In this document: positions 20,979-31,263 of the stretch, piece by piece | How positions within the stretch are numbered: position 1 is the first letter of the stretch | Layout of the letters: each line of letters begins with the position of its first letter | DNA from: Arthonia radiata | Lineage: Eukaryota > Ascomycota > Arthoniomycetes > Arthoniales > Arthoniaceae | DNA: 64,000 bases | Assembly: GCA_002989075.1 (NCBI GenBank) | Contig: PSQN01000015.1 | Coordinates: forward strand, 1,302,001-1,366,000 | Direction of reading: 5' to 3' | Notes under the pieces: model-generated | Seen by the model: the letters and a program-made list of their open reading frames with translations, nothing else | Told to the model about the DNA's origin: nothing | Databases searched by the model: none | Translations under genes and position numbers: made by a program

Positions 20979-21645
20979 GGTGGTTGGAGAGGAAGAGAGA
21001 GAGAGTATGGAAGGGGTGATTGAGAAATTGTCGCGTCGCAATTTATGTTGCTTCCTATTCCGGCAGCTCGCATACAATTCAAAGACGGATTAGATCTTTA
21101 AAAAGGGAGAAAGATCAGGGTCGAAAGTGAATCAGGGAATGATAAGACGAGAAAAACAATCATGTTAAAGTCGCTACGTGTTAGAGCCGGCGGTTCTTGC
21201 CTTGCCAAGACTTTGTTCCTGTTCTAGCCCGTTTCAAATGTAGCTCAATATTGGCAGGATAGCACGTGCTTGTCCACTACTACAGCCAATGGCTGGTCCA
21301 GTATTCTTTGAAAGGAGGCAATCATGCTGGGTATGTGTAATTCAGACGAGAGGCAAGGTATCATACGCGACGACAATCAATACACGAACGCTTCTCCACG
21401 TACCTATCGCAGAAGGTGCTGCGTCCTTGACACTGCCCCTGGTGCTCTCAACGGGCCCATCGCTGGTCGTTATGCAAGCTCAAAGTTCCTCGCCAAACAT
21501 ATATACCGCGTCGAACGCCGTAGCTCTCTCTCTGTGTGCTTGTGAAGCAACCATTCGTACTGTCATCACCATGATCTCCCATCTCGGTCCGTTCAAGCTC
21601 GTATCTCGTGAACAATGTGCCAGTGCTCGACCAAAGTCGCTGTGG
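20979..21645. other. Intergenic upstream of PCT1, downstream of the PP2C gene
   Basis: Contains the PCT1 promoter: a purine-rich stretch next to the ATG and a CCAAT string (CAGCCAATGG) near 21282-21291. Plus-strand frames at 21289-21651 have no family features and I do not call them. Confidence 0.4.
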
Positions 21646-23523
21646 CTATGACTGCACTAATTGATCTTTTTGCTCTTGCGACAAGGGCGTATCGCTAACG
21701 GCCTTCATGTTGGGCTCGGCTTGCTTCTCCGATCCTTCGGTGTGTATGTTGGAAGAATTCGTGTTACTTTGCGACCCGGAGGTTTCGCCTGCCGATGTGG
21801 GCCCAGGTGTGCCTTCTCTTTCGCTTCTTGATTCATCTGAAGTGATCTCATTCTTGCTCACTTGGCTGCTGAGGTCCTTCTCTTCTTCGTCGTTGTTAAA
21901 CATCTCGGTGTCGGCGGAATCGGTAAGAACTTCCGTGCCGTCTCCCAGGAGAATGATTCGACCGGATCGACCGGCGGCCGGTCGGGCTCGGTGATCCATG
22001 TCCATGTCGTAGTCGTCGCCGGAATCTTCCATGTGATGTATGCCGGGGCCTCTAAACTCAGCTGTAGACACGCAAGGCATTAGCATGACGTTCAGGCTCT
22101 TAGATGTATAATTGAAACGTGTATGGGTGACTATGGATATTGCTCTGTGGCACGAGGAGGAAGAGGCCGAGGTGAAGAATGGTCTAGGACTTGCCGTACT
22201 CGGGCGGCGCACATGGACCATCGCCTTTCGCCACTCTGTCTGCTATGTGGTTGTACCACTCCTCTTTGGTCTTGCCTTTCAGCAAACCGACGACAACCAT
22301 TGTCATGTTGTCGCAGCCAACGCCCCCTGTCTCGCTATTCGACGCCAGGCAATTGTCCATCATGTTCTCACAGATCGCAGCAAGGTCCTGCTTTGCTGCG
22401 ATGCCCCTTCTGACGAACTCAACGACGGCTTGTGATGATTGACAGTCCCAGATACCTTGACACAGTCAGTGCGTGCCGCCTCGAGAAGACTCCATATGCT
22501 CGACTCACCGTCGCAAGCAATGACGAGAAACTCGTCGTCGTCCGAAATATCGTGTATGCTAACATCAGGAAAAGCGGTGACGATCTGAGACTCGGGTGCA
22601 AGGTCGGCGCTTTTCTTGAACTCGAAGTCTCCAATCGCACGAGATAGTGCAAGGTTGCCATTGACTCGACCAAAGTCAACGAAGCCTCCGGCGGCACAGA
22701 TTCGAGCTTTCTCGGCTTTACAAAATTAGCCTGAAAAGTACCGAACGACGTGTAAGCTGTCAGGCTTACCTTCGTTTTGAGGCTTGTGGTCGAACGATAG
22801 GGGTTTCGCTCTGCCTTTGACGCCAAGCACGGATCTTGAGTCACCGGCGTTGCCCTGAGAGTGTGTCAATCAAGATCTACTGAACCTGACACCAACTGTG
22901 CTCACCACGTAGATTTTGTCGTGGGTGATTACGCCAACCGAAGCAGTACAGCCTGAGACTTCTTCTTCGTATCTGGGATCTGCGTGACTCGTTAGGCTGC
23001 GCGGTCGATCTGCGTTCAGATGTCGGATGAGGCAAACCATTGAGAATAGCCCTGTCGCAGGCGAGGAACCCGTCCTTCAGTGCCTGCTCGAAATTGTGTT
23101 CCTTGAACGAATCTTGCTTTGCAACGATCTTGTGCAGACTCTCTCCAGCGTAGATGGCTACTTTGTCGCCGCCATGACCGTCGTAGACACCAAAATAGCT
23201 GATGCGGGTCTTTGAGTCGGTTTGTACGTTGCCCTCGGCGTCTTCAGGCTTGAGGTCAAGTACACATGAGTGCGCATCTTCCATGCTTATCCTCCATCCT
23301 TGCATGGCAGACACGCCATACACGCAGCGGTCATCTTTGCCAGTGCTCGAGATCTGTTGAGATCGTCATGGTCAGCACTCAGTGCACGAGAAGCGAGGAG
23401 CGGGGTGTATGTGGGGAAGGTGTGCGCAGCGCTCTCGGCGCGTTGCGCTTCTGAGAGGGGAATCCAAGGGATTGAAGGCCAATGTACCTTTTCGACGACG
23501 GGCTCGGAGAGAGTCTGACCCAT
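21646..23523 (-). CDS. PTC2: Protein phosphatase 2C (Ptc2/Ptc3 type)
   Basis: Mg/Mn-dependent Ser/Thr phosphatase that in yeast dampens stress-MAPK and DNA-damage checkpoint kinases. Seven exons join in frame to 464 aa: 23523-23488, 23353-23038, 22979-22906, 22854-22770, 22715-22509, 22455-22195, 22061-21646. Motifs in order: MGQTLSEPVVEK start (a myristoylatable MG), YGVSAMQGWRISMEDAH, YFGVYDGHGGDKVA (metal-binding DGHGG), EEVSGCTASVGVITHDKIYV, GNAGDSRSVLG, GFVDFGRVNGNLALSRAIGD, ACDGIWDCQSSQAVV and GCDNMTMVVVGLL. The tail after PPEYAEFRGPG is acidic, Ser-rich and probably regulatory. The last intron (22194-22062) is GC-AG. If it were retained, a stop would follow after only a few codons, removing the tail. 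Exon borders rest on frame continuity and the conserved family sequence. Confidence 0.93.
22062..22194 (-). other. GC-AG intron at the catalytic-domain/tail junction of PTC2
   Basis: A 133-base intron with donor TACG|GCAAGT and acceptor TCTACAG. The only nearby GT (GAGTACGG) breaks the frame. Reading through the donor gives TAG at 22186-22184, so retention would yield a phosphatase without its acidic tail. Confidence 0.7.
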
Positions 23524-24047
23524 CCTTCGGGGTTGGAGAGGTGAGAAGGGCAGTGGTTAAGGGCGAGGTTGAGATTTTAGGGTGGTGGATAGCGATCGGA
23601 GTGAGTAAATGTGATTGAGCTAGGACGAGTATCATATGCTTGTAGATCGAGGATTCTGATTGTGATGCTCAATGAAAGCACATTATTGTATTCGAAAGTC
23701 TGTTGCGAATGCTTGTGGGCGAGGGACACGAATTGCGAAGGAGCAAGAAGTAGGTCAAAGTGTAGAAGGTGCCTAGACCAGACGCGGTCGTGCGCCAAAT
23801 AGAGCGCTGTCACCTCACACTTGACTTGCCCACTTCTGCGATTACGCTTTGCAGATACATCACGCCTCGTCTCTTCATGAGTCTGTCGTCGAGTACAATG
23901 GTGAATACTTGATAAAGAGCTAAACACGATCGTTCGCATCGAGGCAATCCCATCCTACAACAAAGACGGCACTTCGTCTGACCTAAAGTTTACAACAGAT
24001 GAGCGACTGGGTTGGATGAGAACCCGAAGTGTAGCGCGTCGCATTGT
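23524..24047. other. Intergenic between PP2C gene and AXL2
   Basis: Holds the PP2C promoter and the AXL2 3' flank. Frames such as that at 23577-23939 lack motifs. Nothing else recognised. Confidence 0.4.
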
Positions 24048-26345
24048 CTATACGTATGCTAGCTCACTCGATGGGTATTCCTCCATAGTCCCTCCTTCTG
24101 TGGCTTCGGCTTCGTCTAGCTGGTCGTGTCCATCAGCCATTCGGACTCCAGACAACATTTGCCCATAGTCTCGATCGTGTTGCGCCCTCTGGACCTCTTC
24201 CGAGTCACGTCGGGCGTGCCGAGGACCAATTACGCTCTCCATGGTGTTGTCGCTGTTCTCCAAACCCTCAGTGATCCAAGACTGATCGGAGCCTTGAGAT
24301 TTACCTATCACGTGCCGCCCGTCTGCTCTTACACTCTCCTCTGGGATCCGCATCGAGTTATCTGAGAAACAACGCAAGGCTCGGTGGTGTGAGTTGGGAC
24401 CTCGGATACTACCGGAGGAATGCCAACGACGAACACCGTTCAGCGATGACCCACTGCCACTGTTTGAGAAGCGCTCCCTTGTCCTGCCTGCCTCCCGCTG
24501 TACCTTGCGAAATGCCTTGAATTTCTTCTCCAAAGGTTGATTTACGTACTCTTCCGCTTCACGACGCTCCCTTTCCTTGTCAGACTCGAAGGATGATCCA
24601 CCGATGGAGCTGTCATCGATGACTTTCCGCACACTGTACTGATGAATAGGCTCGATTTGAGATCGGCGCTGAACTTTCACATGGTCCAAGGCCGGCCTGA
24701 GTTGACTACGCCCACAATCTAGACACCGAACATTGTCTGAGTGGCAGTATGCACATTTTGGAATGTGGTGCATGTCCTGGACTCTGGCACCGTGGACAAC
24801 GGGCTCCAACGACTCGCGCTCACGTCTCGAGCTCGGCAATGTGCGACGTCCGTCTCTACTGCCAATCTGCGGTGAGTACTTGCTTTGACGTTTGGACGAC
24901 CGCTTTGGCGGCGCAGGTATCGCGTTTGAACGAAGCGGGTGTACTTCTGAAATTGAACGACGCACCGCTGATCTGGGTAAGCTCAAACCAAGACCACGCA
25001 AAGTGCTGGGGTGCTCTTGACTGTCCCAATGTCTTTGCTCAGGTGAGCCCATAGGACTTGTCCTAGCTATTGCCATACTCAAGGTGTGCTCTTTGTGTTT
25101 GGCCCAATCGGGTGTGGACTTGCTGGCGAAATGGTCGACGTAATTTTGAGAGGCTTGCCTTTGTTTCCGGCGCCGTAGACACATGATGCCCAAGAGTATG
25201 GCGGCCACTACTCCAATAACGATCGGAACGACAATAGCGACAACAATCACGTCCTGATGTTTTGAGACTTTGCTAGATTGTGCTGACGATACGTCTTTAG
25301 CTTCTGCGGTCGCAGTCTTCTCGGCTGGGTCAACTGATCTCGCAGCTGCTGATGTGGAAGAAGCGATCAGTATCACAGGTTCTGGAATGTCCGCGCCAAG
25401 GTTTAGGTAGGTGTAAGCGTTATCGTTATATATGTCGCTTGCGACCAGCTGCACGTTTTGCTGCTGAAATCCAGGCGGAACGTGGCCTGAGAACGACAGA
25501 GTCGCAGGATCAAAATGAAGCCAGTCGGAGCCAGTTGTCTGCACGCTGGCAATGACTTGCGAAGGCGCCGGAATGCCGTCCAGCTGAAGGCCAGTACCAA
25601 CGTTGACAAACTGACCTGGGATGGCACTGACATCTTGCGTTACCGATGCGAAGACGAATCGATGGTCACTGATGACAATATTGAAAAGGATTGACTGGCC
25701 TTCGAAACCGGCTACGTCTGAGGCGATCAAGCGAACAGGCACAACCAGCGGATTCGGTACTGGAGGCGGTGTGATGCCAGACAGAGCCAACGTCGTAGGA
25801 TTGAAACGAATCCAAGACGGTAGCGGAGACCGATCCGCTGACGTGGCATAGTAGGAGAGATCGGAGGACCCAGCAAATGTGTCGCTGGGGAAAGCAATGC
25901 TAAATGTGGCTTTTGGGTAAACCGCGAGGCTTTGCAGATCCGAGAGTGGCCCTGCTCTCGAAAGGACATCGGTGATATTCGTCGCCAGTCGCGGCGCTGG
26001 CGTATTCGTGACAACCAGAGTGACTGACATGGCAATATGACCACCACTGTCGTCTGCAACGACTTGAAAGTTCGCATTTCCGACATCGTTAACAGTCGCA
26101 GTGCCCTTGAAAGTTCTCGTCGTGGTATCAAGCGAGAGCCAAGAAGGGCCTCCTTGTATGGTATAACTCAACACTGCGCCGTTAGTTGAGATGAAGGTAT
26201 GATCAGAGAATTGAAAAGCGAACGGTTCTGCGACTTGCGCTAAAGGAGGGACTTGCGAGTTGATCGGAAAGGCTATCTCGGGTACAGCGAGCGTGAAGCA
26301 GAAAAAGCCGACACTGGCAAGCAAAAGAGTGAACATGGCCGTCAT
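24048..26345 (-). CDS. AXL2: Axl2-like cadherin-fold polarity protein (765 aa)
   Basis: Type I membrane protein related to yeast Axl2/Bud10, an axial bud-site landmark; in filamentous fungi the orthologue contributes to septation and conidiogenesis. Residues 1-20 are a signal peptide. Residues 21-320 contain three dystroglycan/cadherin-like repeats, recognisable from repeated motifs such as PSWLSLDTTTRTFKGTATV, PSWIRFNPTTLALSG and SDWLHFDPATLSFSGHVPPG. Residues 365-390 are the transmembrane helix, with a basic CLRRRKQRQ stop-transfer. The cytoplasmic tail is basic and Ser-rich and carries an unexpected C-x2-C-x6-C-x2-C cluster at residues 531-544 (KCAYCHSDNVRCLDCG). Either Met1 or Met4 could start; both precede the signal peptide. 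Single exon. Confidence 0.88.
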   Translation of the reverse strand: MTAMFTLLLASVGFFCFTLAVPEIAFPINSQVPPLAQVAEPFAFQFSDHTFISTNGAVLSYTIQGGPSWLSLDTTTRTFKGTATVNDVGNANFQVVADDSGGHIAMSVTLVVTNTPAPRLATNITDVLSRAGPLSDLQSLAVYPKATFSIAFPSDTFAGSSDLSYYATSADRSPLPSWIRFNPTTLALSGITPPPVPNPLVVPVRLIASDVAGFEGQSILFNIVISDHRFVFASVTQDVSAIPGQFVNVGTGLQLDGIPAPSQVIASVQTTGSDWLHFDPATLSFSGHVPPGFQQQNVQLVASDIYNDNAYTYLNLGADIPEPVILIASSTSAAARSVDPAEKTATAEAKDVSSAQSSKVSKHQDVIVVAIVVPIVIGVVAAILLGIMCLRRRKQRQASQNYVDHFASKSTPDWAKHKEHTLSMAIARTSPMGSPEQRHWDSQEHPSTLRGLGLSLPRSAVRRSISEVHPLRSNAIPAPPKRSSKRQSKYSPQIGSRDGRRTLPSSRRERESLEPVVHGARVQDMHHIPKCAYCHSDNVRCLDCGRSQLRPALDHVKVQRRSQIEPIHQYSVRKVIDDSSIGGSSFESDKERERREAEEYVNQPLEKKFKAFRKVQREAGRTRERFSNSGSGSSLNGVRRWHSSGSIRGPNSHHRALRCFSDNSMRIPEESVRADGRHVIGKSQGSDQSWITEGLENSDNTMESVIGPRHARRDSEEVQRAQHDRDYGQMLSGVRMADGHDQLDEAEATEGGTMEEYPSSELAYV

Positions 26346-27397
26346 CTATGCCGGCGCCGCGACGACCTCAAAGAGGCCTTGCGAGCGTGGTAGGCATCGC
26401 AAGTATGTCTGCAAAAGCCATAATGGAGATGGCTGGAGCAGTTGGTCGGAGGAACGCGTCGAACGCGTTGGTCGTGCACAGGAATGAGACTTCGGTGCCC
26501 GCCACGACGACTCGATGCAAGGCATGCGAGATTATGAAGAGACTGGTCATTGCCTACAGCCGTCTTGACCTATAAGTAAGTTGATGTACTAAGACTAGAC
26601 TTGTATCAAGTCGAAAGAAAGTCGTGTACATAGTGAGGAAATGTACCGTGCAGCATGCTCTACTTCAATCTTGTCTCGGAAGAGGGCTGTACTTCAGACG
26701 AGAATGTGATCATACTTGACAATTCGGCAACGCCCCAAGTGTCACTGATCACCAGTCTTCTGGACCTCGTACCTATTCTTATAAATGCCTACTCTTATTC
26801 TGGTTGCCGTTGTTGTCGTCCAGCAGACCGGTGGTCGGAAGAGGCACGATTGGGTCTCATCGTCCACTTGAGCGCATTTATTCAGTCTATGCCCCGACGA
26901 AGCTCTGCAGAGCCCCACAAAGCCATGCAGAGGGTCCGCGTTCGCCTCAGCGAGTCCACAACGCCAAGATTCTGAGGGTGTCGAGGTAGTCACGGTAGTG
27001 AGGGTGAGCAACGACAAATCGGGGAGCTGGGTGCCGCTTTGCCTCTTTGAGCACTAGCGGCGATCTCAGAGAATGATTTCGTCACACTTTCTCTACTGTT
27101 CATTTTCTGGCATTTTGACCATACAGCTGCTTTGTAGGCTACTCTTGTTTGCGCTGACCTGAATAATCCTAGAAATAGCACCATCGCGTTTACAAAGCGC
27201 TGTCGCTCAACGCATCTTCCAAAGTGTCATTCGAGATCTACGACCATCTTGTCCCGCCGATCTGGTAGCAGCTAGACCCTGCTTGATACCAGCGACAGCA
27301 TCATCCTGCAAGATCTGGGCTGCGACTAATTGCTGGCGGCTCACAGCTCTCTAGGACAGGAATCCAACATTCACCCCGGATCTCTGCAGTCTGCGCC
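26346..27397. other. 1.05-kb divergent intergenic region
   Basis: Separates the start codons of AXL2 (minus) and the 364-aa gene (plus), so it should contain both promoters. No CCAAT or other known element stood out. Overlapping frames of 60-106 codons on both strands are not supported. Confidence 0.4.
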
Positions 27398-28492
27398 ATG
27401 TCCTTCTTCACAGGCCATCTCCCACAACCTCCAGCCTTCTCCACCGATCCACACATGACCCCATCTTCCACCCGGCCGCCACCACAAGCACAGGCACACC
27501 AACCTCACTCTCACCTTCAACAAGGACACCGACCTTCACAACCACACCAACGACCTTCCCGCCTCTCCCACCCTCTTCCACCGATGCAGCTCTCCCAGCC
27601 CAACCCTAATGTACCATCACCACGCGAACGCTTCCACTTCCAACCTCGCCCACCACAACCACAACCGCAGCCTCAACGCTCACACGACACCTCCGGCCCT
27701 GCCAGCGCGTCTCCAAAATTCGACGTCCTCGAATGGTCGCAAGCCTACGCCTCCTGCCAACGCTACTTCCTCGACCACGGCCAGCACGAAGCGGGCACGC
27801 AAGCCATGGCGGCGCTCATAAATATCCTGCTCCCCTTCCAATGGCGGCGCAATCCCGTTTACAACTCCGCGCCCGCACCCGTCGCAAAACCCGACACCCC
27901 CACCAACCGCGGACAGACGTCCACACCACCGGAGCCACCGGCAGGGCCATCATGGTATTATCCGCAGGCCACAGACACCGGCGTGGACGCACAGCAAACG
28001 TCGCGGGGCCAGACGGTGTTCGTGTCGCTGATACCGTATATACGGCGCATGGTGGTGACGGGGTACGCGGTGGAAAAGGTGCTGTACGGGTTGTTCGGGT
28101 CTGAGTACAAAGCGGGCGTGATGGCACAGGTGGAGATTGAGCGGCGGAACTATCTCTTCACGGCCAAGAGCGTGGGGTGGGCGGGGACGAAGAAGGATTA
28201 TGACATGGGGGATGGGCAGAGCTGTCCGTTTATTAATCCGCTGGATGATGTGAATGAGGTGGAAGTGGGGAACGCCGAGGCGCAGTGGGGCCGATGGTTG
28301 GATATGGAGGATTGGATGGTGGGGTCCAGGAGGCAGCAGACTGTTAGTGGAGGCGCGAGTACGATGAGTCCGACTAGTGATGTGCAGAGGCGGGAAGAGC
28401 AGAGGTATAGTGGGTCTGCGAAGAGGAGGATGGAGCGCCGTGAACCTGATGAGGGTGTGAGGATTAAAAGGGAGAGACTGGACGATGAGTGA
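27398..28492 (+). CDS. Pro/His/Gln-rich hypothetical protein (364 aa)
   Basis: Single-exon 364-codon gene that I do not recognise. Residues 1-105 are low complexity, dominated by Pro, His, Gln and Ser. Residues 107-285 look folded: FDVLEWSQAYASCQRYFLDH, AMAALINILLPFQW, then after a Pro-rich insert VFVSLIPYIRRMVVTGYAVE and KVLYGLFGSEYKAGVMAQVE, plus an aromatic block with WDMEDWM-like acidic residues. The C-terminus is charged with basic clusters (KRRMERREPDEGVRIKRERLDDE), compatible with a nuclear protein. Helical, hydrophobic-patterned segments suggest a small alpha-helical domain. Codon endings switch from C-rich to G-rich around 27970, as in several neighbours. Function unknown; nuclear role is inference only. 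Confidence 0.65.
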   Translation: MSFFTGHLPQPPAFSTDPHMTPSSTRPPPQAQAHQPHSHLQQGHRPSQPHQRPSRLSHPLPPMQLSQPNPNVPSPRERFHFQPRPPQPQPQPQRSHDTSGPASASPKFDVLEWSQAYASCQRYFLDHGQHEAGTQAMAALINILLPFQWRRNPVYNSAPAPVAKPDTPTNRGQTSTPPEPPAGPSWYYPQATDTGVDAQQTSRGQTVFVSLIPYIRRMVVTGYAVEKVLYGLFGSEYKAGVMAQVEIERRNYLFTAKSVGWAGTKKDYDMGDGQSCPFINPLDDVNEVEVGNAEAQWGRWLDMEDWMVGSRRQQTVSGGASTMSPTSDVQRREEQRYSGSAKRRMERREPDEGVRIKRERLDDE

Positions 28493-29018
28493 AAGCCCAC
28501 GTTGGTGGACGATGACGTCTCTCACTGAATTTCGAGCACCGGCGGCGTGGCATACGGATATATGTGCGATGAACGAGGCTCATGGGTACTGTAATGATTT
28601 GACGAGCATGTAAAAGCTTGATGTGCATGATACCGTAGATAGCCTACAACACGCAGTGTGCTTTGAAACACAGCTGTGCTTTTTCTCGTAGGTGCCTTAG
28701 AATTGCAAGCATGTTTAGAACGAGGTTCATAAGACAGACGAGAAGACTCGACTCTTGTCGTTGATTCCTTGTCTTATGTACAAGCGCGATGGTGCGCAAA
28801 AATGCCAGACCTAACATCACGTATACAACGCCGTTCCTTGTCCCAAGCCGGCGTTTTGCCAGACTGTAGTCCGTGTCCAGCTCCCTATTGTTGAGTAACG
28901 CCGAGTGGGTAAATCGGATGAAATACAAAAGGCTTCGAGATTGGTAGACAAGACGTGGATGGAGCATGCCTCCAACCGGAAAGGCTCGAGATGCAGCTGA
29001 CAAGATAAGCGTTATCGA
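28493..29018. other. Convergent intergenic region
   Basis: Between the 3' ends of the 364-aa gene and the mitochondrial carrier gene. One minus-strand frame (28644-29003, 119 codons) has no motif and probably lies in UTR sequence of the carrier. Confidence 0.4.
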
Positions 29019-30207
29019 TCACTCCTCGGCTTGCTGTCGACCCTCGAGCTGTAGCTTTTGTACAAGTGATTTGACTGTCTCAAACGTGAGCATCGTCGTC
29101 ATCGCCGCTGGTACGGCACGAACGAGGTTAGTGCCCATGCCGTAGTAGAAGGCGCGCCAACCTTCCTCCTGCAAAATCACTCGACATGAGGACCAGATGC
29201 CTTGATAACGCGGGATTTCGATCTTCGTCTGCGCAGGCGTGCGATAGGCAGGATCGCTCGTCGAATGCTTTTCAATGGCCCGCTTTCGCTGCTGTGTTTG
29301 CAGCCGTGTCCGCAAGACTTCGTGCGGATATGTGGCTGATGTTGCGCAAACCTTGCTTAGAAACGTAGCGCCCAGGACACCAGCGGTGTGACTACCTGCG
29401 TCTTGCGACGCCGCTGCCCCCATCTCGACGCCAGTGAACTCTTTCTTGAAGAACTCGTATAGTGGAAACTGGATTGCGACGTGCGTCAGGCCTAGCAATG
29501 CCGGGCCAAGACCAGAATAGAAAGCGCCAATACCCTCAGTCTTCAACATTTTCCGGAAGGCGTCGATAGTATTGTGATAATGCCAGGGTGTGCGCGTATC
29601 CTTCGATGCCGTTGCGCCGACCTGAGACATTAGTCTGGTTTTAACTACCCAAATCGGATTCGTTGTGATGGTTGAACATGCACCAGCGGTGATTGATGCG
29701 CCCAACTGACCCAATAACCGATTGTCTGCAGGCTTGTCAGATACAGTTCACCTCGATTGATGCCACTGACTTACCCGTCTTGGTGTAATAATAATCCTTA
29801 GCGGCACCATATACACTCATATATACAGCCCACGTCGGAAGATACCCAAGCAACATCGGACCTAAACCTCTGTACATCCCGCGCAATCCATCTTGTCGCC
29901 ATATTACCGACGCTGTTCCCACCATCCCCTGATACGCCGGTCTCGAGCTCACCACGTCTGTCGGCGCATTCTTAGGACGGTATCCACCTTGCCCTTGAAG
30001 CTTAGTCTTGATCACATCAAGGGGACAGGTAACGACGCCGGACGCGACACCAGCAACAGCGCCACAGAAGCTGTTGATGCTCGGCTCATGTTTTCTTGCA
30101 GCAAACGCCGCTAACCTCGCGCGTGGAGAGCCTGGCAAATTTGTCGAAGCCAAAGCGTACTGTTTCGGAGATGGTGAAGCGGACTGGCCACTATCGACAG
30201 AGGACAT
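29019..30207 (-). CDS. YIA6: Mitochondrial carrier, NAD+ transporter type (Yia6/Ndt1)
   Basis: Mitochondrial carrier family protein of the inner membrane, most like the NAD+ carriers Yia6/Yea6. Exons 30207-29775 and 29725-29019 (49-base intron, GTAAGT to CTGCAG) encode 379 aa. Three repeats are visible by their signature motifs: GVVTCPLDVIKTKLQGQG in repeat 1, TTNPIWVVKTRLMSQ in repeat 2, and SATYPHEVLRTRLQTQ in repeat 3, each of the PxDxxK/R type or its variant. RGLGPMLLGYLPTWAVYMSVYG and FYSGLGPALLGLTHVAIQFP follow as in the family. The N-terminal 35 residues are Ser-rich and extra-membrane. Divergent from QCR7 with a CCAAT element between. Substrate is inferred by similarity; pyrimidine-nucleotide or FAD carriers are the alternatives. 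Confidence 0.88.
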
Positions 30208-30781
30208 TACGGGTTTGTTGTACGGTCCGGGGGAACAAAGGCAAGACGGGCTAGGTCAAGGCTCCCCCGGCGACCTTGCTGCCCGTCCAATTGTTGTATT
30301 GAAGGTCGACCGGAGCACAGTGGACGCTGCGCTGCAGAACAATGGGACTAGCGATTGAGCTCCATTAAGGGCTTTCGAAGCTCGGTGGACTGCTTCAAGG
30401 GCGCTGTGAAAGGTCGGGATGATAGTCTATAAATGCAGTGAAGGCTAGAAAGCAAGCGCTTGCTGGATGGAAGCAATGACTGTTTGTCAAGTTTGTCGTG
30501 TGCTGTGAACAAGGAGCAATTCGAAGAAGGTTGGACTTCGCTGATATCAGACCCCACTACTTACTGCGTCGCCGAGTGCTTCTCTGACATATCGTGGCAC
30601 CGATTGATTCTCAGGTCTTCTGTGATTGGCTGGCTCATTCTTAAGTTCTGCCGGCCAAACGTCGTCGAAACAAAGCTCTTCAGCACTCTTGCTGCTGCGA
30701 TCAATTCAACTTCGACTTTTTCCTCACACCATTGTTACATAGCTCCACAATCGCCTGCGCTTGGATCTTCGCTGAGCCGTC
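30208..30781. promoter_or_regulatory. Divergent YIA6/QCR7 promoter with CCAAT box
   Basis: The 574 bases separate two divergent mitochondrial genes. On the minus strand 30632-30621 reads CAGCCAATCACA, identical over 12 bases to the element in the NDUFS7 promoter. It lies about 150 bases from the QCR7 ATG and matches the HAP/CBC site class known to drive respiratory genes in fungi. Confidence 0.6.
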
Positions 30782-31263
30782 ATGGCGATTCACCCGCTCA
30801 CAAAATGGATGCTCAAGCGGCCGTGGCTCATGAAGTGGATGATTCCCCTGTCAAGATGGTACGGCGACCGAATGGGCCATCGACAACTCGGCCTCAAGTA
30901 TGAAGATTTATTGCCAGAAGAGAGCGAGGCCATGCAGTTGGCGCTGAAGCGATTACCGCCAAAGGAGGCCTACGACCGAGTCTTCCGCATCCGAAGAGCG
31001 TTCCAGGTGCGCCTCACGCAATTAGCTGGCTCGGCGCCTTCATACTGATGCACAAAAGCTTTCTTTAGCACATCAGATCTTGCCAGAGACTGAGTGGACT
31101 AAGTTTGAAGAGGTACGCTGCACTGATTGTCTCGTGGCAGTTTGCGCCTTCTACTGATGCATGCCAGGACACGCCATATCTATCCCCACTCGTCGACGAA
31201 ATCGAGGCTGAGCTGAAGGAGCGGGAGGACTTGGAGTCAATGGTCATGCAAAAGAAGAAGTAG
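30782..31263 (+). CDS. QCR7: Ubiquinol-cytochrome c reductase 14 kDa subunit (complex III)
   Basis: Small subunit of the cytochrome bc1 complex on the matrix side, needed for assembly. Three exons (30782-31006, 31059-31112, 31168-31263) encode 124 aa, against 127 in yeast. The sequence parallels yeast Qcr7 throughout: WYGDRMGHRQLGLKYEDLLP, AMQLALKRLPPKEAYDRVFR, then spliced FQ-LSLAHQILPETEWTKFEE and DTPYLSPLVDEIEAELKERE. The acceptor CACAAAAG at 31058 was preferred over two later AGs because only it restores the conserved RAxQ-xxLxHxILP spacing in frame. Lacks a cleavable presequence, as known for the family. Head-to-head with YIA6. Confidence 0.95.

Noticed and set aside
20818-21093. Plus-strand frame over the PCT1 5' end
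   Set aside because: Opposite strand of a recognised exon and its leader; no motif.
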